The translations under genes were made by a program, and so were the position numbers. Shown here in pieces: positions 18,562-28,642 of a stretch of 64,000 bases of DNA. How positions within the stretch are numbered: the first letter of the stretch is position 1; each line of letters opens with the position of its first letter. Source of the stretch: Deltaproteobacteria bacterium (lineage in GTDB: Bacteria > Bdellovibrionota > FAC87 > UBA2466); contig JACPWY010000062.1 of assembly GCA_016196825.1 (NCBI GenBank), positions 23,427 to 87,426 on the forward strand, written 5' to 3'. The notes beneath the pieces were generated by a model that saw nothing but the letters and a program-made list of their open reading frames with translations, was not told the DNA's origin and did not search any database.

Positions 18562-19032
18562 ATGACAGACACCGACTGGATGAAAGAGGCGGTCAAAATC
18601 GCGCGCACCGGAATTGCGAGCGGCCAAAGCCCCTTTGGATCAAGCGTAGTGAAGTCAGACAAACTCATCTCGAGCGCCCACAACACCGTCTGGCGCGACA
18701 TGAACCCCACCGCCCACGCCGAAGTGAACGCCATCAAAGAGGCCGCGAAAACCCTCGGCACCGTCGACCTCAAAGGCTGCACGGTATACACAACCTGCGA
18801 ACCCTGCCCCATGTGTCTCGCCGCCATTCACTGGTCCAACGCCACCCGCGTCGTCTACGGGGCAACAATTGAAATGGCGGCCCAGGCCGGCTTCCGCGAA
18901 CTCTTCATCCCCGCCACCAAAATGGTGGAGATGGGCAAGAGCCAACTCGAGGTCATCGCACTCCCAGCCGCCACCGATTGCCACACCCTCTTCCAAGAGT
19001 GGAAAACCCACGGCCAATCCAAAAGCTACTAA
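18562..19032 (+). CDS. Nucleoside/guanine deaminase (CDA family)
   Basis: HAEVNAIKEA and TTCEPCPMCLAAI zinc motifs. Confidence 0.9.
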   Translation: MTDTDWMKEAVKIARTGIASGQSPFGSSVVKSDKLISSAHNTVWRDMNPTAHAEVNAIKEAAKTLGTVDLKGCTVYTTCEPCPMCLAAIHWSNATRVVYGATIEMAAQAGFRELFIPATKMVEMGKSQLEVIALPAATDCHTLFQEWKTHGQSKSY

Positions 19033-19043
19033 GGGCCCTCACT

Positions 19044-20879
19044 TTATTTGAGGAAGAAACGATCGACTGTTGGGACCGGAGCGTCATTACCACCGGCATA
19101 GGAATGGCCGCCCAGCACGACGAGCGATTTCTCCCAGTCCACGACCTGGGCAAAGCCCTTCGCGTCGCGCATATGCCGGCCGGTGTGGGTCCAGAGATCA
19201 ATGGGAATCTCCATCTCAAAGAGATGGTTCACATAGACGTATTCCTTCTCCGAAGTCTTGAACATTCCGCCAAAGACAAACAACGAATCGCCCACAATCC
19301 CGGCCGCTGGCGCAAAGGTCGCAAATGGCAGGCGCGCGCGTTCGCGGAATTCCCCGGTCAGTGGGTTGAGCGATGTCACACGGTCTATCAAAGCAAAGTG
19401 TGAACCACCCTGCCCGAGCCCACCCACAAGGAAAATCTCACCCTTGTAAACCACGGCCGAAAGGGCACGGCGCAAGGGATCGGGCAGTTCAAATGGCGCC
19501 TCCGAAATCGTCTCAGTCTCAAAATCAAAGACATCGATCTTGCGGTGAAAGGCCCCGTCGAGATCACCCTCAAATCGCGGAGTCGAGTCCCACCCACCGA
19601 TGAGATAGGCCTTATCATCGACAACTCCCACGACGTAGCTCGACCGCTTCCTCGGCATGTGGCCGATGAGCTCCCAACGATTTGCGACCGTGTCGTACCG
19701 CTCGATCACGTCCAACGATCGCCACCGTGGCGCAAATTTCTGCTCGGGCAACGCGTACGCAAAGCCCCCGAACGCGTAGATGAATTTTCCATACGTCGCA
19801 AGAGTAAACCCGTGGGACTTGCTCAACCGCGGCGCCCCCGTCCGCCAGGTCATCAAACGAGTATCGAGAATATCCGCGCGATCCAGAAAGCTGGTCTCAG
19901 AGTACGTATGTTCGGGCCCCTGGTGTCCGCCGATCACATAGATCTGCTCTCCATGCCGAATGGCCCCAAAAGAGCTCCGCCCCGGCAGGGGAATATCGGG
20001 GAGCTTCTCAAGCCCGATCTCCTTACGCCCGCTGAAGCTCGGAGCGTAGACATCGCCCGGCATTGCCAGAAAATTTTCGCCATCGGAAGGGTGCATCTTC
20101 CAAATGGCTTGATTAACCCGATAGAGCGCGAAGTGCCCTGAGCGATCACTCGCAAAAACGATAGCGCCATCGCGCTGAAAGGTCGGTGCAAAATTGTAGG
20201 TCCCCATCTCGGTCACTCGACGGCTGGCACCACTCAACCGATCCCAGGCCCAGACATCCCAGCGCTTGCCATCAAACGCCGTAAACGCAATCAATCGATC
20301 ATCGAATGATATGGCCGGCGCCATATTCTTTACGGCTTTTGACGGCACCACGGTTTCCTTGTTGCTCTCAAGATCGAGGATCACGATCTCGCGCACGTCT
20401 TTGGAACGATCCCTTTGGAAAACAACAAAGGCCCCGTCACTCGAGAGCCTCGGGAAATAGCATGCTCCCTCTTCCTTCAACACCCGAGGCGTGGACTCCT
20501 CGACAAGATTCTTCACCTCAATCTGCGGCCGGCCATCGGCCTGCGGGGCCGAATAGGCCACCCATTTTCCATCCCCCGAAAAATGCGGATGCAGCTTCAG
20601 GCCCCCGCGAGGGGCCACCACTCGCTCGTCGCCGGTAGCCAGTGTTTTCACTACAATCTCGGTGTTGTCTTTATCCCCCCGCACGAACACGATCCTCTCG
20701 CCGCTCGAATCAAAACTGGGGTACAGGTGCCAGTCGGCGCCGGTGGTCACAGCCTTCGGGTTGTGGCCATCATCACCTGCGACCCAGATCTGTTTACTCC
20801 CTTCAACCTCGCGCATGAATGCCACATCGGCGATCGCCGCCAACGAATAAAACGATAGTAATACTGTAATGATGCGCAT
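19044..20879 (-). CDS. Secreted double beta-propeller protein: TolB-like N-half, Kelch-like C-half
   Basis: Signal peptide; repeats such as PSFDSSGERIVFVRG and PHFSGDGKWVAYS; Kelch repeats (YVIGGHQGP, YAFGGFAYA, YLIGGWDST, FLVGGLGQG, FVFGGMFKT). Confidence 0.85.
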   Translation of the reverse strand: MRIITVLLSFYSLAAIADVAFMREVEGSKQIWVAGDDGHNPKAVTTGADWHLYPSFDSSGERIVFVRGDKDNTEIVVKTLATGDERVVAPRGGLKLHPHFSGDGKWVAYSAPQADGRPQIEVKNLVEESTPRVLKEEGACYFPRLSSDGAFVVFQRDRSKDVREIVILDLESNKETVVPSKAVKNMAPAISFDDRLIAFTAFDGKRWDVWAWDRLSGASRRVTEMGTYNFAPTFQRDGAIVFASDRSGHFALYRVNQAIWKMHPSDGENFLAMPGDVYAPSFSGRKEIGLEKLPDIPLPGRSSFGAIRHGEQIYVIGGHQGPEHTYSETSFLDRADILDTRLMTWRTGAPRLSKSHGFTLATYGKFIYAFGGFAYALPEQKFAPRWRSLDVIERYDTVANRWELIGHMPRKRSSYVVGVVDDKAYLIGGWDSTPRFEGDLDGAFHRKIDVFDFETETISEAPFELPDPLRRALSAVVYKGEIFLVGGLGQGGSHFALIDRVTSLNPLTGEFRERARLPFATFAPAAGIVGDSLFVFGGMFKTSEKEYVYVNHLFEMEIPIDLWTHTGRHMRDAKGFAQVVDWEKSLVVLGGHSYAGGNDAPVPTVDRFFLK

Positions 20880-20973
20880 GTTTCCTCCGAACCCAATGGT
20901 GCCGTTTGCCTGACGCTCCGTGACCGAACTTTTCCCTTTTTATAAGCGCAAAGTCGCGGTATGGCTTGTCACC

Positions 20974-21771
20974 ATGCAGCACCCACAGGCCATTCTCACT
21001 CGCCTTGGAATCAGCGCCCGCAAGAGCCTCTCCCAGAACTTTCTCACTTCAGATTACTGGGCCGATAAGCTCGCCAAGGTTGCGCTCGATGAGCGGCCTG
21101 AGCGCATCATTGAGATTGGGCCGGGCCTCGGCGCCCTCACATCGCGGTGGGCGAAGAGGTGCAAAGATGGCGTAATCATAGAATATGACCGAGCACTCGC
21201 AAGCTTCCTTCGCGAAGAGCACCCGAACGTCACGCTCATTGAGAGCGATGTTCTGCGCGTGGATTTGAGAGCGCTCTGTCCGCCCAGCATCAAGACGGTC
21301 GTGATCTCGAATCTTCCCTACCATATCAGCTCACCCATATTTTTCTCGTTCATCGAAGCGCAGATTTTTCCCCATGCCATGATTCTCACTTTCCAGAAGG
21401 AGTTTGCGGATCGCCTCGCAGCACTCCCAAAAAGCCCGGACTACGGCGCACTCAGTGTCTTGTCGCAAACCTTTTTCGACATCGAGCCGATTGGCGTGCT
21501 GCCGGCCGGTGCGTTCTACCCAAAGCCCGGCCCCTCGAGCTCGGCGCTCCTCATCAGACCGCGGTCGGTTACTGTCAGCCCGGCTCGCCTCAAGACGATT
21601 CTCAGGGCATCGTTCGCCCACCGCCGCAAACTTCTTTCGAGCAATTTGCAATCGCTGACCACACCCGAGCGCGTGACCGAGATCATGAACTTCGCTGGCG
21701 TCCCCCCCAAGGCGCGCGCCGAAGAGCTCACCAAGGAACAGTATTGGCAGATGGTTGAGGCCATGCAATGA
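20974..21771 (+). CDS. rsmA: 16S rRNA (adenine1518-N6/1519-N6)-dimethyltransferase
   Basis: KSLSQNFL, EIGPGLGALT and SNLPYHISSP motifs. Confidence 0.95.
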   Translation: MQHPQAILTRLGISARKSLSQNFLTSDYWADKLAKVALDERPERIIEIGPGLGALTSRWAKRCKDGVIIEYDRALASFLREEHPNVTLIESDVLRVDLRALCPPSIKTVVISNLPYHISSPIFFSFIEAQIFPHAMILTFQKEFADRLAALPKSPDYGALSVLSQTFFDIEPIGVLPAGAFYPKPGPSSSALLIRPRSVTVSPARLKTILRASFAHRRKLLSSNLQSLTTPERVTEIMNFAGVPPKARAEELTKEQYWQMVEAMQ

Positions 21772-22901
21772 GACGGCCAACGGCCGTACCTTTCCTCCTT
21801 CTGTCGCTCCCCATTTTCGCCACCCCCCAACCAGCCGCTCTCGTCGAACAGGGAGTCATTTCGTTTGGCTATTCCTCGCGCGCGGCCAACTACCAAGCGC
21901 TCGCCTTGAATACATCCTCTTCGGGCAACGTAGACCTCTTCAACACCCGCCTCACCGCCCCAGTTGCTTTCAATTTTATCGACGGTATCCGCCCTTGGAT
22001 CGGCACCGAGTTCAGTCTTCCCACAAGCGGCGCGAGCCTTTCGAGCGTCCCGCGCCCCGACACACTCACGCCACTGCGCTACCGCTCAAGCGATAGCGAT
22101 TTCTCAGCCAACCTCTGGCTGGGAAAATCCTTGGCCAACGAACGCCTCTCGGTCGGCATCGGCCACCGGTTTCTTTTCGCCGCAGCGGCGACGGCGGAGG
22201 CCCAGGTCGGAGAGAATCCCGTCGGTCGCATGGAGCTCTCAACCGGTCCCCGGGGCGCCTGGTTCCTCGGCGTGGCCTCACTGCTCGAGGGCCATGAAAT
22301 GAGCGCCTACTATTCCCAATCGCTCGAATCTCGTCTCACCCAGCACGTCAACGCCTCGGTCCAGGTAACGCCCGCAGCGATCGCTACAATTCCGATGACC
22401 CTCTCGGCGACTTCCCGTTGGGAACCCGAATCGGCGACTCTCGCCTATCGTTATCATTTGGGCCGCGACCAGAGTTTCGGTGCAAGCGCCACCTGGGAGA
22501 ACTGGCGCTCCTACCAACCGCCATTCATGACGATCGAGGCGAGTGGAGTTTCTCAACCTGATAATCACCCCGAGATGCGCAATGTCGTGAGCCCGGGCCT
22601 CAATTGGCACGGGCGACTCCTCAAGCACCATCTGTATTTCGATTACTCCTTCCATCCCACCCCCCTCACCGACACCGCCACCACAGGCGTCATCAATCTC
22701 CTCGACGCCGACACCCACTCATTTCTCCTGCGGTATTCCTACGAGCTCGGCAATCGCAGCTCGATTTCTTTATTCAACCAATACGATCGCTTCAACGAAC
22801 GCCAGGTGATCAAATCCGATCCGACAGGCTTAGCCGGCCCCGGCTACACCATCCGCGGCTACGCCTGGACCTGGGGCCTTTCCCTCAATCTAGCTATCTA
22901 G
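21768..22901 (+). CDS. Predicted outer-membrane beta-barrel protein
   Basis: Signal peptide and alternating amphipathic strands; 4-bp overlap with rsmA. Confidence 0.6.
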   Translation: MRRPTAVPFLLLSLPIFATPQPAALVEQGVISFGYSSRAANYQALALNTSSSGNVDLFNTRLTAPVAFNFIDGIRPWIGTEFSLPTSGASLSSVPRPDTLTPLRYRSSDSDFSANLWLGKSLANERLSVGIGHRFLFAAAATAEAQVGENPVGRMELSTGPRGAWFLGVASLLEGHEMSAYYSQSLESRLTQHVNASVQVTPAAIATIPMTLSATSRWEPESATLAYRYHLGRDQSFGASATWENWRSYQPPFMTIEASGVSQPDNHPEMRNVVSPGLNWHGRLLKHHLYFDYSFHPTPLTDTATTGVINLLDADTHSFLLRYSYELGNRSSISLFNQYDRFNERQVIKSDPTGLAGPGYTIRGYAWTWGLSLNLAI

Positions 22902-22929
22902 GATCACTTTCGGTATAGTCCGACGCGCC

Positions 22930-23784
22930 ATGGAAACTCGTAGAATCACCATCTCGGATATCGCGCAGAGAAAGGGCCAAGACCCCCTCGTCGCCATTAC
23001 GGCCTATGACTATCTCACTGCAAAGATTGTGGATTCCATCGTTGATATCGTTCTCGTGGGTGACTCCCTAGGGATGGTCGTCCAGGGCCACACCGACACC
23101 CTACCAGTCACACTCGATCACATGGTTTACCACACGACAAACGTGGCGCGGGCCCTCTCCCGTGCGCACCTTGTGGCCGACATGCCGTTCTTGACCTATC
23201 AAAGCGACACCCCCACCGCCGTCCGCTCGGCCGGCCGACTCCTCGCTGAGGGGCGCGCCCAGGCGGTCAAGCTCGAAGGCGGCACAGCGATGGCCTCTAC
23301 CATTTCAAAACTCGTGGATGTCGGCATCCCAGTGATGGGCCACATCGGGCTCACCCCCCAGAGCGTGAACGCGATGGGCGGGTTCCGCGTGCAGGGACGC
23401 ACAGCCAAAGCCCGCCATTCCATCTTAGAAGACGCGATGGCGGTTGAGGACGCGGGCGCCTATTCGATTGTGCTCGAAGGCATTCCGACCGAACTCGCGC
23501 AGGAGATCACTCAGCGTCTCACGATTCCGACGATTGGCATCGGCGCAGGCAGCTCCTGCGATGGTCAAATCCTCGTCATGCCTGACATGCTCGGGCTCAA
23601 CCACGACTTTAAGCCTAAGTTCGTGAAACATTTTGCCGACCTCCAAACCACCATCACAAACGCGGTTACCCATTATGCCCAAGAGGTGACATCGCGCGCA
23701 TTCCCGGCGGCCGAGCACACCTTCTATGCTAAAGCTGACCCAGCCAAAACAGGTCCAGTCGAAGTGCCGAGACTGGACAACTGA
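22930..23784 (+). CDS. panB: 3-methyl-2-oxobutanoate hydroxymethyltransferase
   Basis: VAITAYDYLTAKIVD...VGDSLGMVVQGHTDTLPVTLDHMVYHT. Confidence 0.96.
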   Translation: METRRITISDIAQRKGQDPLVAITAYDYLTAKIVDSIVDIVLVGDSLGMVVQGHTDTLPVTLDHMVYHTTNVARALSRAHLVADMPFLTYQSDTPTAVRSAGRLLAEGRAQAVKLEGGTAMASTISKLVDVGIPVMGHIGLTPQSVNAMGGFRVQGRTAKARHSILEDAMAVEDAGAYSIVLEGIPTELAQEITQRLTIPTIGIGAGSSCDGQILVMPDMLGLNHDFKPKFVKHFADLQTTITNAVTHYAQEVTSRAFPAAEHTFYAKADPAKTGPVEVPRLDN

Positions 23785-24559
23785 GCGCATCGGTTTTGTC
23801 CCCACCATGGGCTGTCTCCATGAGGGGCATTTAAGCCTTGTCCGGGAGGCCAAGCGCACGAATGATCGCGTCATCGTCAGTATTTTCGTTAACCCGCTCC
23901 AGTTTGGGCCGAAAGAAGATCTGAAGAACTACCCACGCCCTTTCGAAGAGGACTGCGCGCTCCTTGAAAAGGAGGGAGTCGATCTTCTCTTTCACCCAAC
24001 ACCGGAGGATCTCTACCCCGCGGGATTCGACACAACCCTGAAGGCCGGAAGGCTCGCCACGCATCTCTGCGGCGCCTCACGACCGGGCCATTTCGACGGC
24101 GTCCTCACTGTGTGCCTCAAACTCTTCACTATCATGCAACCAACGATCGCAGTCTTCGGCGAAAAGGATTTCCAGCAACTGACGCTCATTCGAAGAATGG
24201 TCACTGACCTCAACCTGCCGCTCACAATCATCCCGGCCGCGACGGTACGAGAGCCCGATGGACTAGCCCTCTCCTCGCGCAATCGTTATCTCTCCCCCAA
24301 GCTCCGGGCCCGTGCCCCCCAGATTCATCAGGCGCTCGAGGCCGCCCGTTGGCAGACATCCGTCGCGGCGGCACTCGATCTCGTGCATGCGCGCCTCGAA
24401 ACAGAATTTCAGATCGATTACGTCGCCGTCTGTGAAGAGACCGAGCTCGCGCCGCTCCCCCGCGCCACCCCTATTTCAACGATTGCCCAGCCGCGACTTT
24501 TCGTTGCCGCCAAATTGGGGCAGACTCGTCTGATTGACAATGTCTCTTTAAAACAATGA
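23726..24559 (+). CDS. panC: Pantothenate synthetase
   Basis: GFVPTMGCLHEGHLSLV...SIFVNPLQFGPKEDLKNYPR...FGEKDFQQL; overlaps panB by 59 bp. Confidence 0.96.
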   Translation: MLKLTQPKQVQSKCRDWTTERIGFVPTMGCLHEGHLSLVREAKRTNDRVIVSIFVNPLQFGPKEDLKNYPRPFEEDCALLEKEGVDLLFHPTPEDLYPAGFDTTLKAGRLATHLCGASRPGHFDGVLTVCLKLFTIMQPTIAVFGEKDFQQLTLIRRMVTDLNLPLTIIPAATVREPDGLALSSRNRYLSPKLRARAPQIHQALEAARWQTSVAAALDLVHARLETEFQIDYVAVCEETELAPLPRATPISTIAQPRLFVAAKLGQTRLIDNVSLKQ

Positions 24560-25143
24560 AACAACTCCGTCGCGCATTCGTAACTGGCGTCCTCATCCTC
24601 GTGCCACTGGTGGCCACGATCGATATCCTCTTGTGGTTCATCTCTACTATTGATCGAAGCGTAGCGCGCTTTCTCCCCGTGATGCCCTTCGGCTCGGGAA
24701 TCCTTATTTCTCTGGGAATGGTCATCGCCGTCGGTCTTCTGTTTCAAAACCGCCTCGGAGCCTGGGCGGTCAATGAGATGGACTCGTGGCTCAGGCGCGT
24801 CCATGTCGTCGGTGGGCTCTACTCCGGCATCAAGAAATTTCTCGAGACAATCATCAGCCCCCGAAGTGATCAGTTCTCTGGCGTCGTCCTCGTCCCCTTT
24901 CCTCGCACCGGCATTTACTCGATCGGTTTTCGCACCGGGAAACCCGACCCCAAGCTCAATCTCCCCAAGGAAAAAGAGCTCACGAGTGTCTTTGTCCCGT
25001 GCACACCCAACCCAACCAGTGGGTTTTACCTCTTGATTCCAGAAGACGAGCTCGTGGCACTCGATATCTCGGTCCAGGAGGCCTTTAAGATCGTCATCTC
25101 GATGGGACTTGTCACAAGCGAAGCAGGGCATGGCCGGAATTAA
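24556..25143 (+). CDS. DUF502 family membrane protein
   Basis: FVTGVLILVPLVATIDILLWF...IYSGIKKFLETI-type DUF502 pattern (GLYSGIKKF...VVLVPFPRTGIYSIGF...PNPTSGFYLLIP). Confidence 0.88.
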   Translation: MKQLRRAFVTGVLILVPLVATIDILLWFISTIDRSVARFLPVMPFGSGILISLGMVIAVGLLFQNRLGAWAVNEMDSWLRRVHVVGGLYSGIKKFLETIISPRSDQFSGVVLVPFPRTGIYSIGFRTGKPDPKLNLPKEKELTSVFVPCTPNPTSGFYLLIPEDELVALDISVQEAFKIVISMGLVTSEAGHGRN

Positions 25144-25582
25144 GATCATCTGTGACAACCGCAACGCCTTTCATAACTATTCGTTTGAGGAGCGCTGGGA
25201 GGCTGGCCTCGTACTTCTCGGCACCGAAGTGAAAGCGCTGCGTGACGGCAAAGCCAACCTGCGAGATGCCTATGCGCTTTTGAAGCACGGCGAACTGTGG
25301 CTCCTCAATGCGCACATCAGCCTCTACGCCCATGGCAACAGGGAGAACCACGAGCCGCTGCGGTCGAGAAAACTTCTCCTTCACCGCGAAGAGCTCGCAA
25401 AACTCTGGAGTAAATTGCAGATCCGGGGCTATTCTTTAATTCCGCTGAAGCTGTACTTCAAGGACGGTGTCGCCAAGGCGGAGCTGGGTTTAGGGAAAGC
25501 CAAGAAACTCCATGACAAGCGCGCCGCCACCAAAGAGCGGGATGAAAAGCGCACCATGGACAGACTCAAGAGGATGAAATGA
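25130..25582 (+). CDS. smpB: SsrA-binding protein
   Basis: NRNAFHNYSFEERWEAGLVLLGTEVKALRDGKANLRDAY; Lys-rich tail. Confidence 0.95.
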   Translation: MAGIKIICDNRNAFHNYSFEERWEAGLVLLGTEVKALRDGKANLRDAYALLKHGELWLLNAHISLYAHGNRENHEPLRSRKLLLHREELAKLWSKLQIRGYSLIPLKLYFKDGVAKAELGLGKAKKLHDKRAATKERDEKRTMDRLKRMK

Positions 25583-26235
25583 AAAAGATAGCCGTGGTTC
25601 TTTGTGGCAGTGGTTATAAAGATGGCAGCGAGATTCGCGAAAGCGTCGCCGTGCTTTGGGGGCTAGAGACCTTAGGAGCTCAGTGGCAATGCTTCGCCCC
25701 CGATGCCCCACAGTGCGACGTCATCAACTGCCTGACTGGCGCGACACTTCCCGAGAGTCGCAACCAAATGGTCGAAGCCGCCCGCATCGCCCGCGGCCAG
25801 GTCGCCCCTCTCGCGAGCCTGAAAGCGGCGGACTACGACGGCATCATTCTCCCGGGTGGATTTGGCGCCGCGAAGAATCTATGTAATTTCGCTTTTAAGG
25901 GGATGGGGGGCGAGGTCATCCCTAGTCTCAAGCAGACTCTCCAGGATTTTCACCGTGTCCATAAACCCATCGGCGCGGTCTGCATCGCGCCCGCCATTTT
26001 AGCACTCGCGTTCAAGGGACAACCGTTAGAGCTCTCGGTAGGCGCTGAATGTGAAGCGAGCCGGGCGATCACTGGGCTTGGCCACAAACACATAGTCACC
26101 CAGGTCAACGAATGCCACGTCGACCTCAAAAATAAGGTCGTCACTACGCCCGCCTATATGTACGATAACGCCAAACTAGACCAACTCTTCGAAGGCGTAC
26201 GCCGCCTCGTCGGAGCCGTAGTGGAGCTAACGTAG
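25579..26235 (+). CDS. elbB: ElbB/ES1-family glyoxalase-like protein
   Basis: VVLCGSGYKDGSEIRESV...DGIILPGGFGAAKNLCNFAFKG...GAVCIAPA. Confidence 0.92.
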   Translation: MKKIAVVLCGSGYKDGSEIRESVAVLWGLETLGAQWQCFAPDAPQCDVINCLTGATLPESRNQMVEAARIARGQVAPLASLKAADYDGIILPGGFGAAKNLCNFAFKGMGGEVIPSLKQTLQDFHRVHKPIGAVCIAPAILALAFKGQPLELSVGAECEASRAITGLGHKHIVTQVNECHVDLKNKVVTTPAYMYDNAKLDQLFEGVRRLVGAVVELT

Positions 26236-26239
26236 GTCA

Positions 26240-27523
26240 GTGAAGTGTCAGAATTCGATTGGGAAGGTGCCAGTGGTCATTACAAACCGTCATAGCAATA
26301 AACTCTTTGCGAAGTTTTCAAGACTCTGCTTGGCAGTGTTGTCCCTTGCTTGTGCTGGAGAGGGAGCCCCCGCGGCAGCACTTCATTCCCAGGTTTGCAA
26401 AAGCGGGCTCTATGATCCCTACGATCCAAATTGCGCAACTCATTTGGCCTCGGATGGGGAGGTGACTCGTTGGTTTGACGACGTGACGCTGGGTCCCTCG
26501 CCCAACGGATCGAGAGTGACAATGGTGCCTTCGTTGGCGGGGGCCATCGCTTCCATTCGGACCGCTGACGGCACTGAGCTTATACACTCGGGTGGACATG
26601 GAGCGGCTTTCACCTTGTCTCTACACCCAGATAACCCGATGGCACCGAATACCTTTAGCGAGTGCTATAATCCAACCGAAGAAGGGGCTGGTTGGGATGA
26701 CAAGCGGGATTTTAACGGCAATCTTCTCAGCCATTTTTTGGGTGGGCAGAATCATGGAATGAGCACGACACAAGTTCAAGAATGGAAATACTACCGCAGC
26801 GCGTCCGGCAATGAGAATTGGTTTGATACCTTCATCAGTAAAACTCGATACGCCTATTTTTGGAATTTCAAGATGGGTTTTGATGCCAGCGGTCAGTGTT
26901 GGCCTACGGCGCACACCAAAAACCCACTTTCGAATTTTTACGCTGTGAAGAAGGTGAACTTCGGAAAACTGAAAGATGCTGACGGAAGGTCTCTGGCCAA
27001 TGATTGGGCGAATTATCTAACGATCGATCACATTATCTACGTTCAGCCGAATGAAATGTTTCATTCGAGGATGGAGAGTACAGAGGTGGCCTACCTCGCG
27101 ATGACCGCTCCTCATAAGAATCAGTTTACGCATTTCTGCACCATGACCGTTTCCGACAGTACTCAGTGTGCCGAGCAATCGGAGGCTCTTTCTTGGGACC
27201 GAATGCAGCCCGTGATTGCCGGCGATGCAAATTGGTCCCACGCCATTGGAACCATGGCCGAAGAACCTTGGTTCGACAACTCGCCTCCGGGAGCGACGGT
27301 GCGTTTTTTGAATCAGCGCGCTCACGTGAATCCGGACGCTTGGGCTACGACCACGATCAAACAGAATTGGAGTGCAACGAACATAGGACCAACAGGCTCG
27401 GGCACCCCTGTCGCTCTGCATACGCGTATTTACTATACCTTCGGAACCCAATCGGAGGTCACTTTTGCGCTCGATGCTCTGCGGAGCCGAATGAAGCGAT
27501 CCGTCGCTATCCTTGCTCCCTAA
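26240..27523 (+). CDS. Secreted hypothetical protein of lower GC
   Basis: ORF with signal-like N-terminus; visibly AT-richer than neighbours; no family recognised. Confidence 0.7.
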   Translation: MKCQNSIGKVPVVITNRHSNKLFAKFSRLCLAVLSLACAGEGAPAAALHSQVCKSGLYDPYDPNCATHLASDGEVTRWFDDVTLGPSPNGSRVTMVPSLAGAIASIRTADGTELIHSGGHGAAFTLSLHPDNPMAPNTFSECYNPTEEGAGWDDKRDFNGNLLSHFLGGQNHGMSTTQVQEWKYYRSASGNENWFDTFISKTRYAYFWNFKMGFDASGQCWPTAHTKNPLSNFYAVKKVNFGKLKDADGRSLANDWANYLTIDHIIYVQPNEMFHSRMESTEVAYLAMTAPHKNQFTHFCTMTVSDSTQCAEQSEALSWDRMQPVIAGDANWSHAIGTMAEEPWFDNSPPGATVRFLNQRAHVNPDAWATTTIKQNWSATNIGPTGSGTPVALHTRIYYTFGTQSEVTFALDALRSRMKRSVAILAP

Positions 27524-27524
27524 C

Positions 27525-28181
27525 ATGAATCTCGCGCAATCGCCCCGCACCGCCGCACTTCTCTTTGATCTCGACGGCACACTCTGGGACCCCGCCGCCG
27601 GCATTGCCGCCGCCTGGAACCGGGTTCTGAGGCGCCACACAATCGTATGGCCTGAAGTAACACCCGACCACATCCGCGCCGTCACGGGCCTTCCTCACGA
27701 AAGCTGCGTGCGCGCGATCTTCTCGGCGCTTTCAGAAACCCAGATCCAGCTGCTCAACCGAGAAACCCAAGAGGAGGACAAACGCATTTTCACGCAAAGC
27801 CCACTGCCACTGCTCGCCGGTGTGAATGAGGGCATCCCGGCGCTGGCCAAACGCCATCCGCTTTTCATCGTCTCAAACTGCCAAAGCGGCTACATCGAAG
27901 AGTTTTTGAATGCCTCCGGCCTAGCTCCCCATTTCACGGACTGGGAATGCTGGGGAAACACCGGCCGCCCCAAGGGCCACAACCTCAAAATGGTAATCGA
28001 GCGCAACAAGCTCACGCCGCTCACCTGTGCCTTCATCGGTGACACAGTAAGCGACGAAGCGGCCGCCACTCTCTGCCAGGTCCCCTACTTCCATGTTAAC
28101 TACGGCTACGGCACAGCCCACGGCCATAAAACCTTCACCGCCTTCACCGAACTGGTCTCCTACTTCCTGGCCGAAAATTGA
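27525..28181 (+). CDS. HAD-family hydrolase
   Basis: LLFDLDGTLWDP...IVSNCQSG...FIGDTVSDEAAA; ATG at 27525. Confidence 0.9.
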   Translation: MNLAQSPRTAALLFDLDGTLWDPAAGIAAAWNRVLRRHTIVWPEVTPDHIRAVTGLPHESCVRAIFSALSETQIQLLNRETQEEDKRIFTQSPLPLLAGVNEGIPALAKRHPLFIVSNCQSGYIEEFLNASGLAPHFTDWECWGNTGRPKGHNLKMVIERNKLTPLTCAFIGDTVSDEAAATLCQVPYFHVNYGYGTAHGHKTFTAFTELVSYFLAEN

Positions 28182-28218
28182 CAGCCAATACGGATTCCAC
28201 CATTATGCACCTTCCTGT

Positions 28219-28294
28219 GCGGGAGTAGCTCAGTTGATAGAGCGGTACCTTGCCAAGGTACAGGTCGCGGGTTTGAACCCCGTCTCCCGCTCCA
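28219..28294 (+). tRNA. tRNA-Gly (anticodon GCC)
   Basis: Cloverleaf GCGGGAG/CTCCCGC acceptor, anticodon arm GTACC-TTGCCAA-GGTAC, T-loop GTTTGAACC, encoded CCA. Confidence 0.97.
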
Positions 28295-28642
28295 TTTGTC
28301 AAAGTGTTCGAACTAAATTTTTTTAAAATAAGAGGAAATGCCAGCCGCCGAAATGGCGTCAGGGCGGACGTGTGTCTACAGGAATCAAAAGTTCCCGTAT
28401 AGCCACCAATTTTGGCGCTGAGTACGTTCTTACAGCGAAAGAAATGGCCAGCCTTTGCAAAATTGTTCCTTCTGGGTCCAACGATGGATCTATCCGTAAA
28501 ATGGGACTCTCAAAATGGCAGTTGGGCAACACGCAGCATAGTGACCAGAGCCTGGTGGGCAAAGCATGTCCAATACAATGGTTCTTTGACGGCTTGGCGG
28601 TGTGAAAATCCTTCCGAAAAGATTTACTGGACGCTGCTCCGT

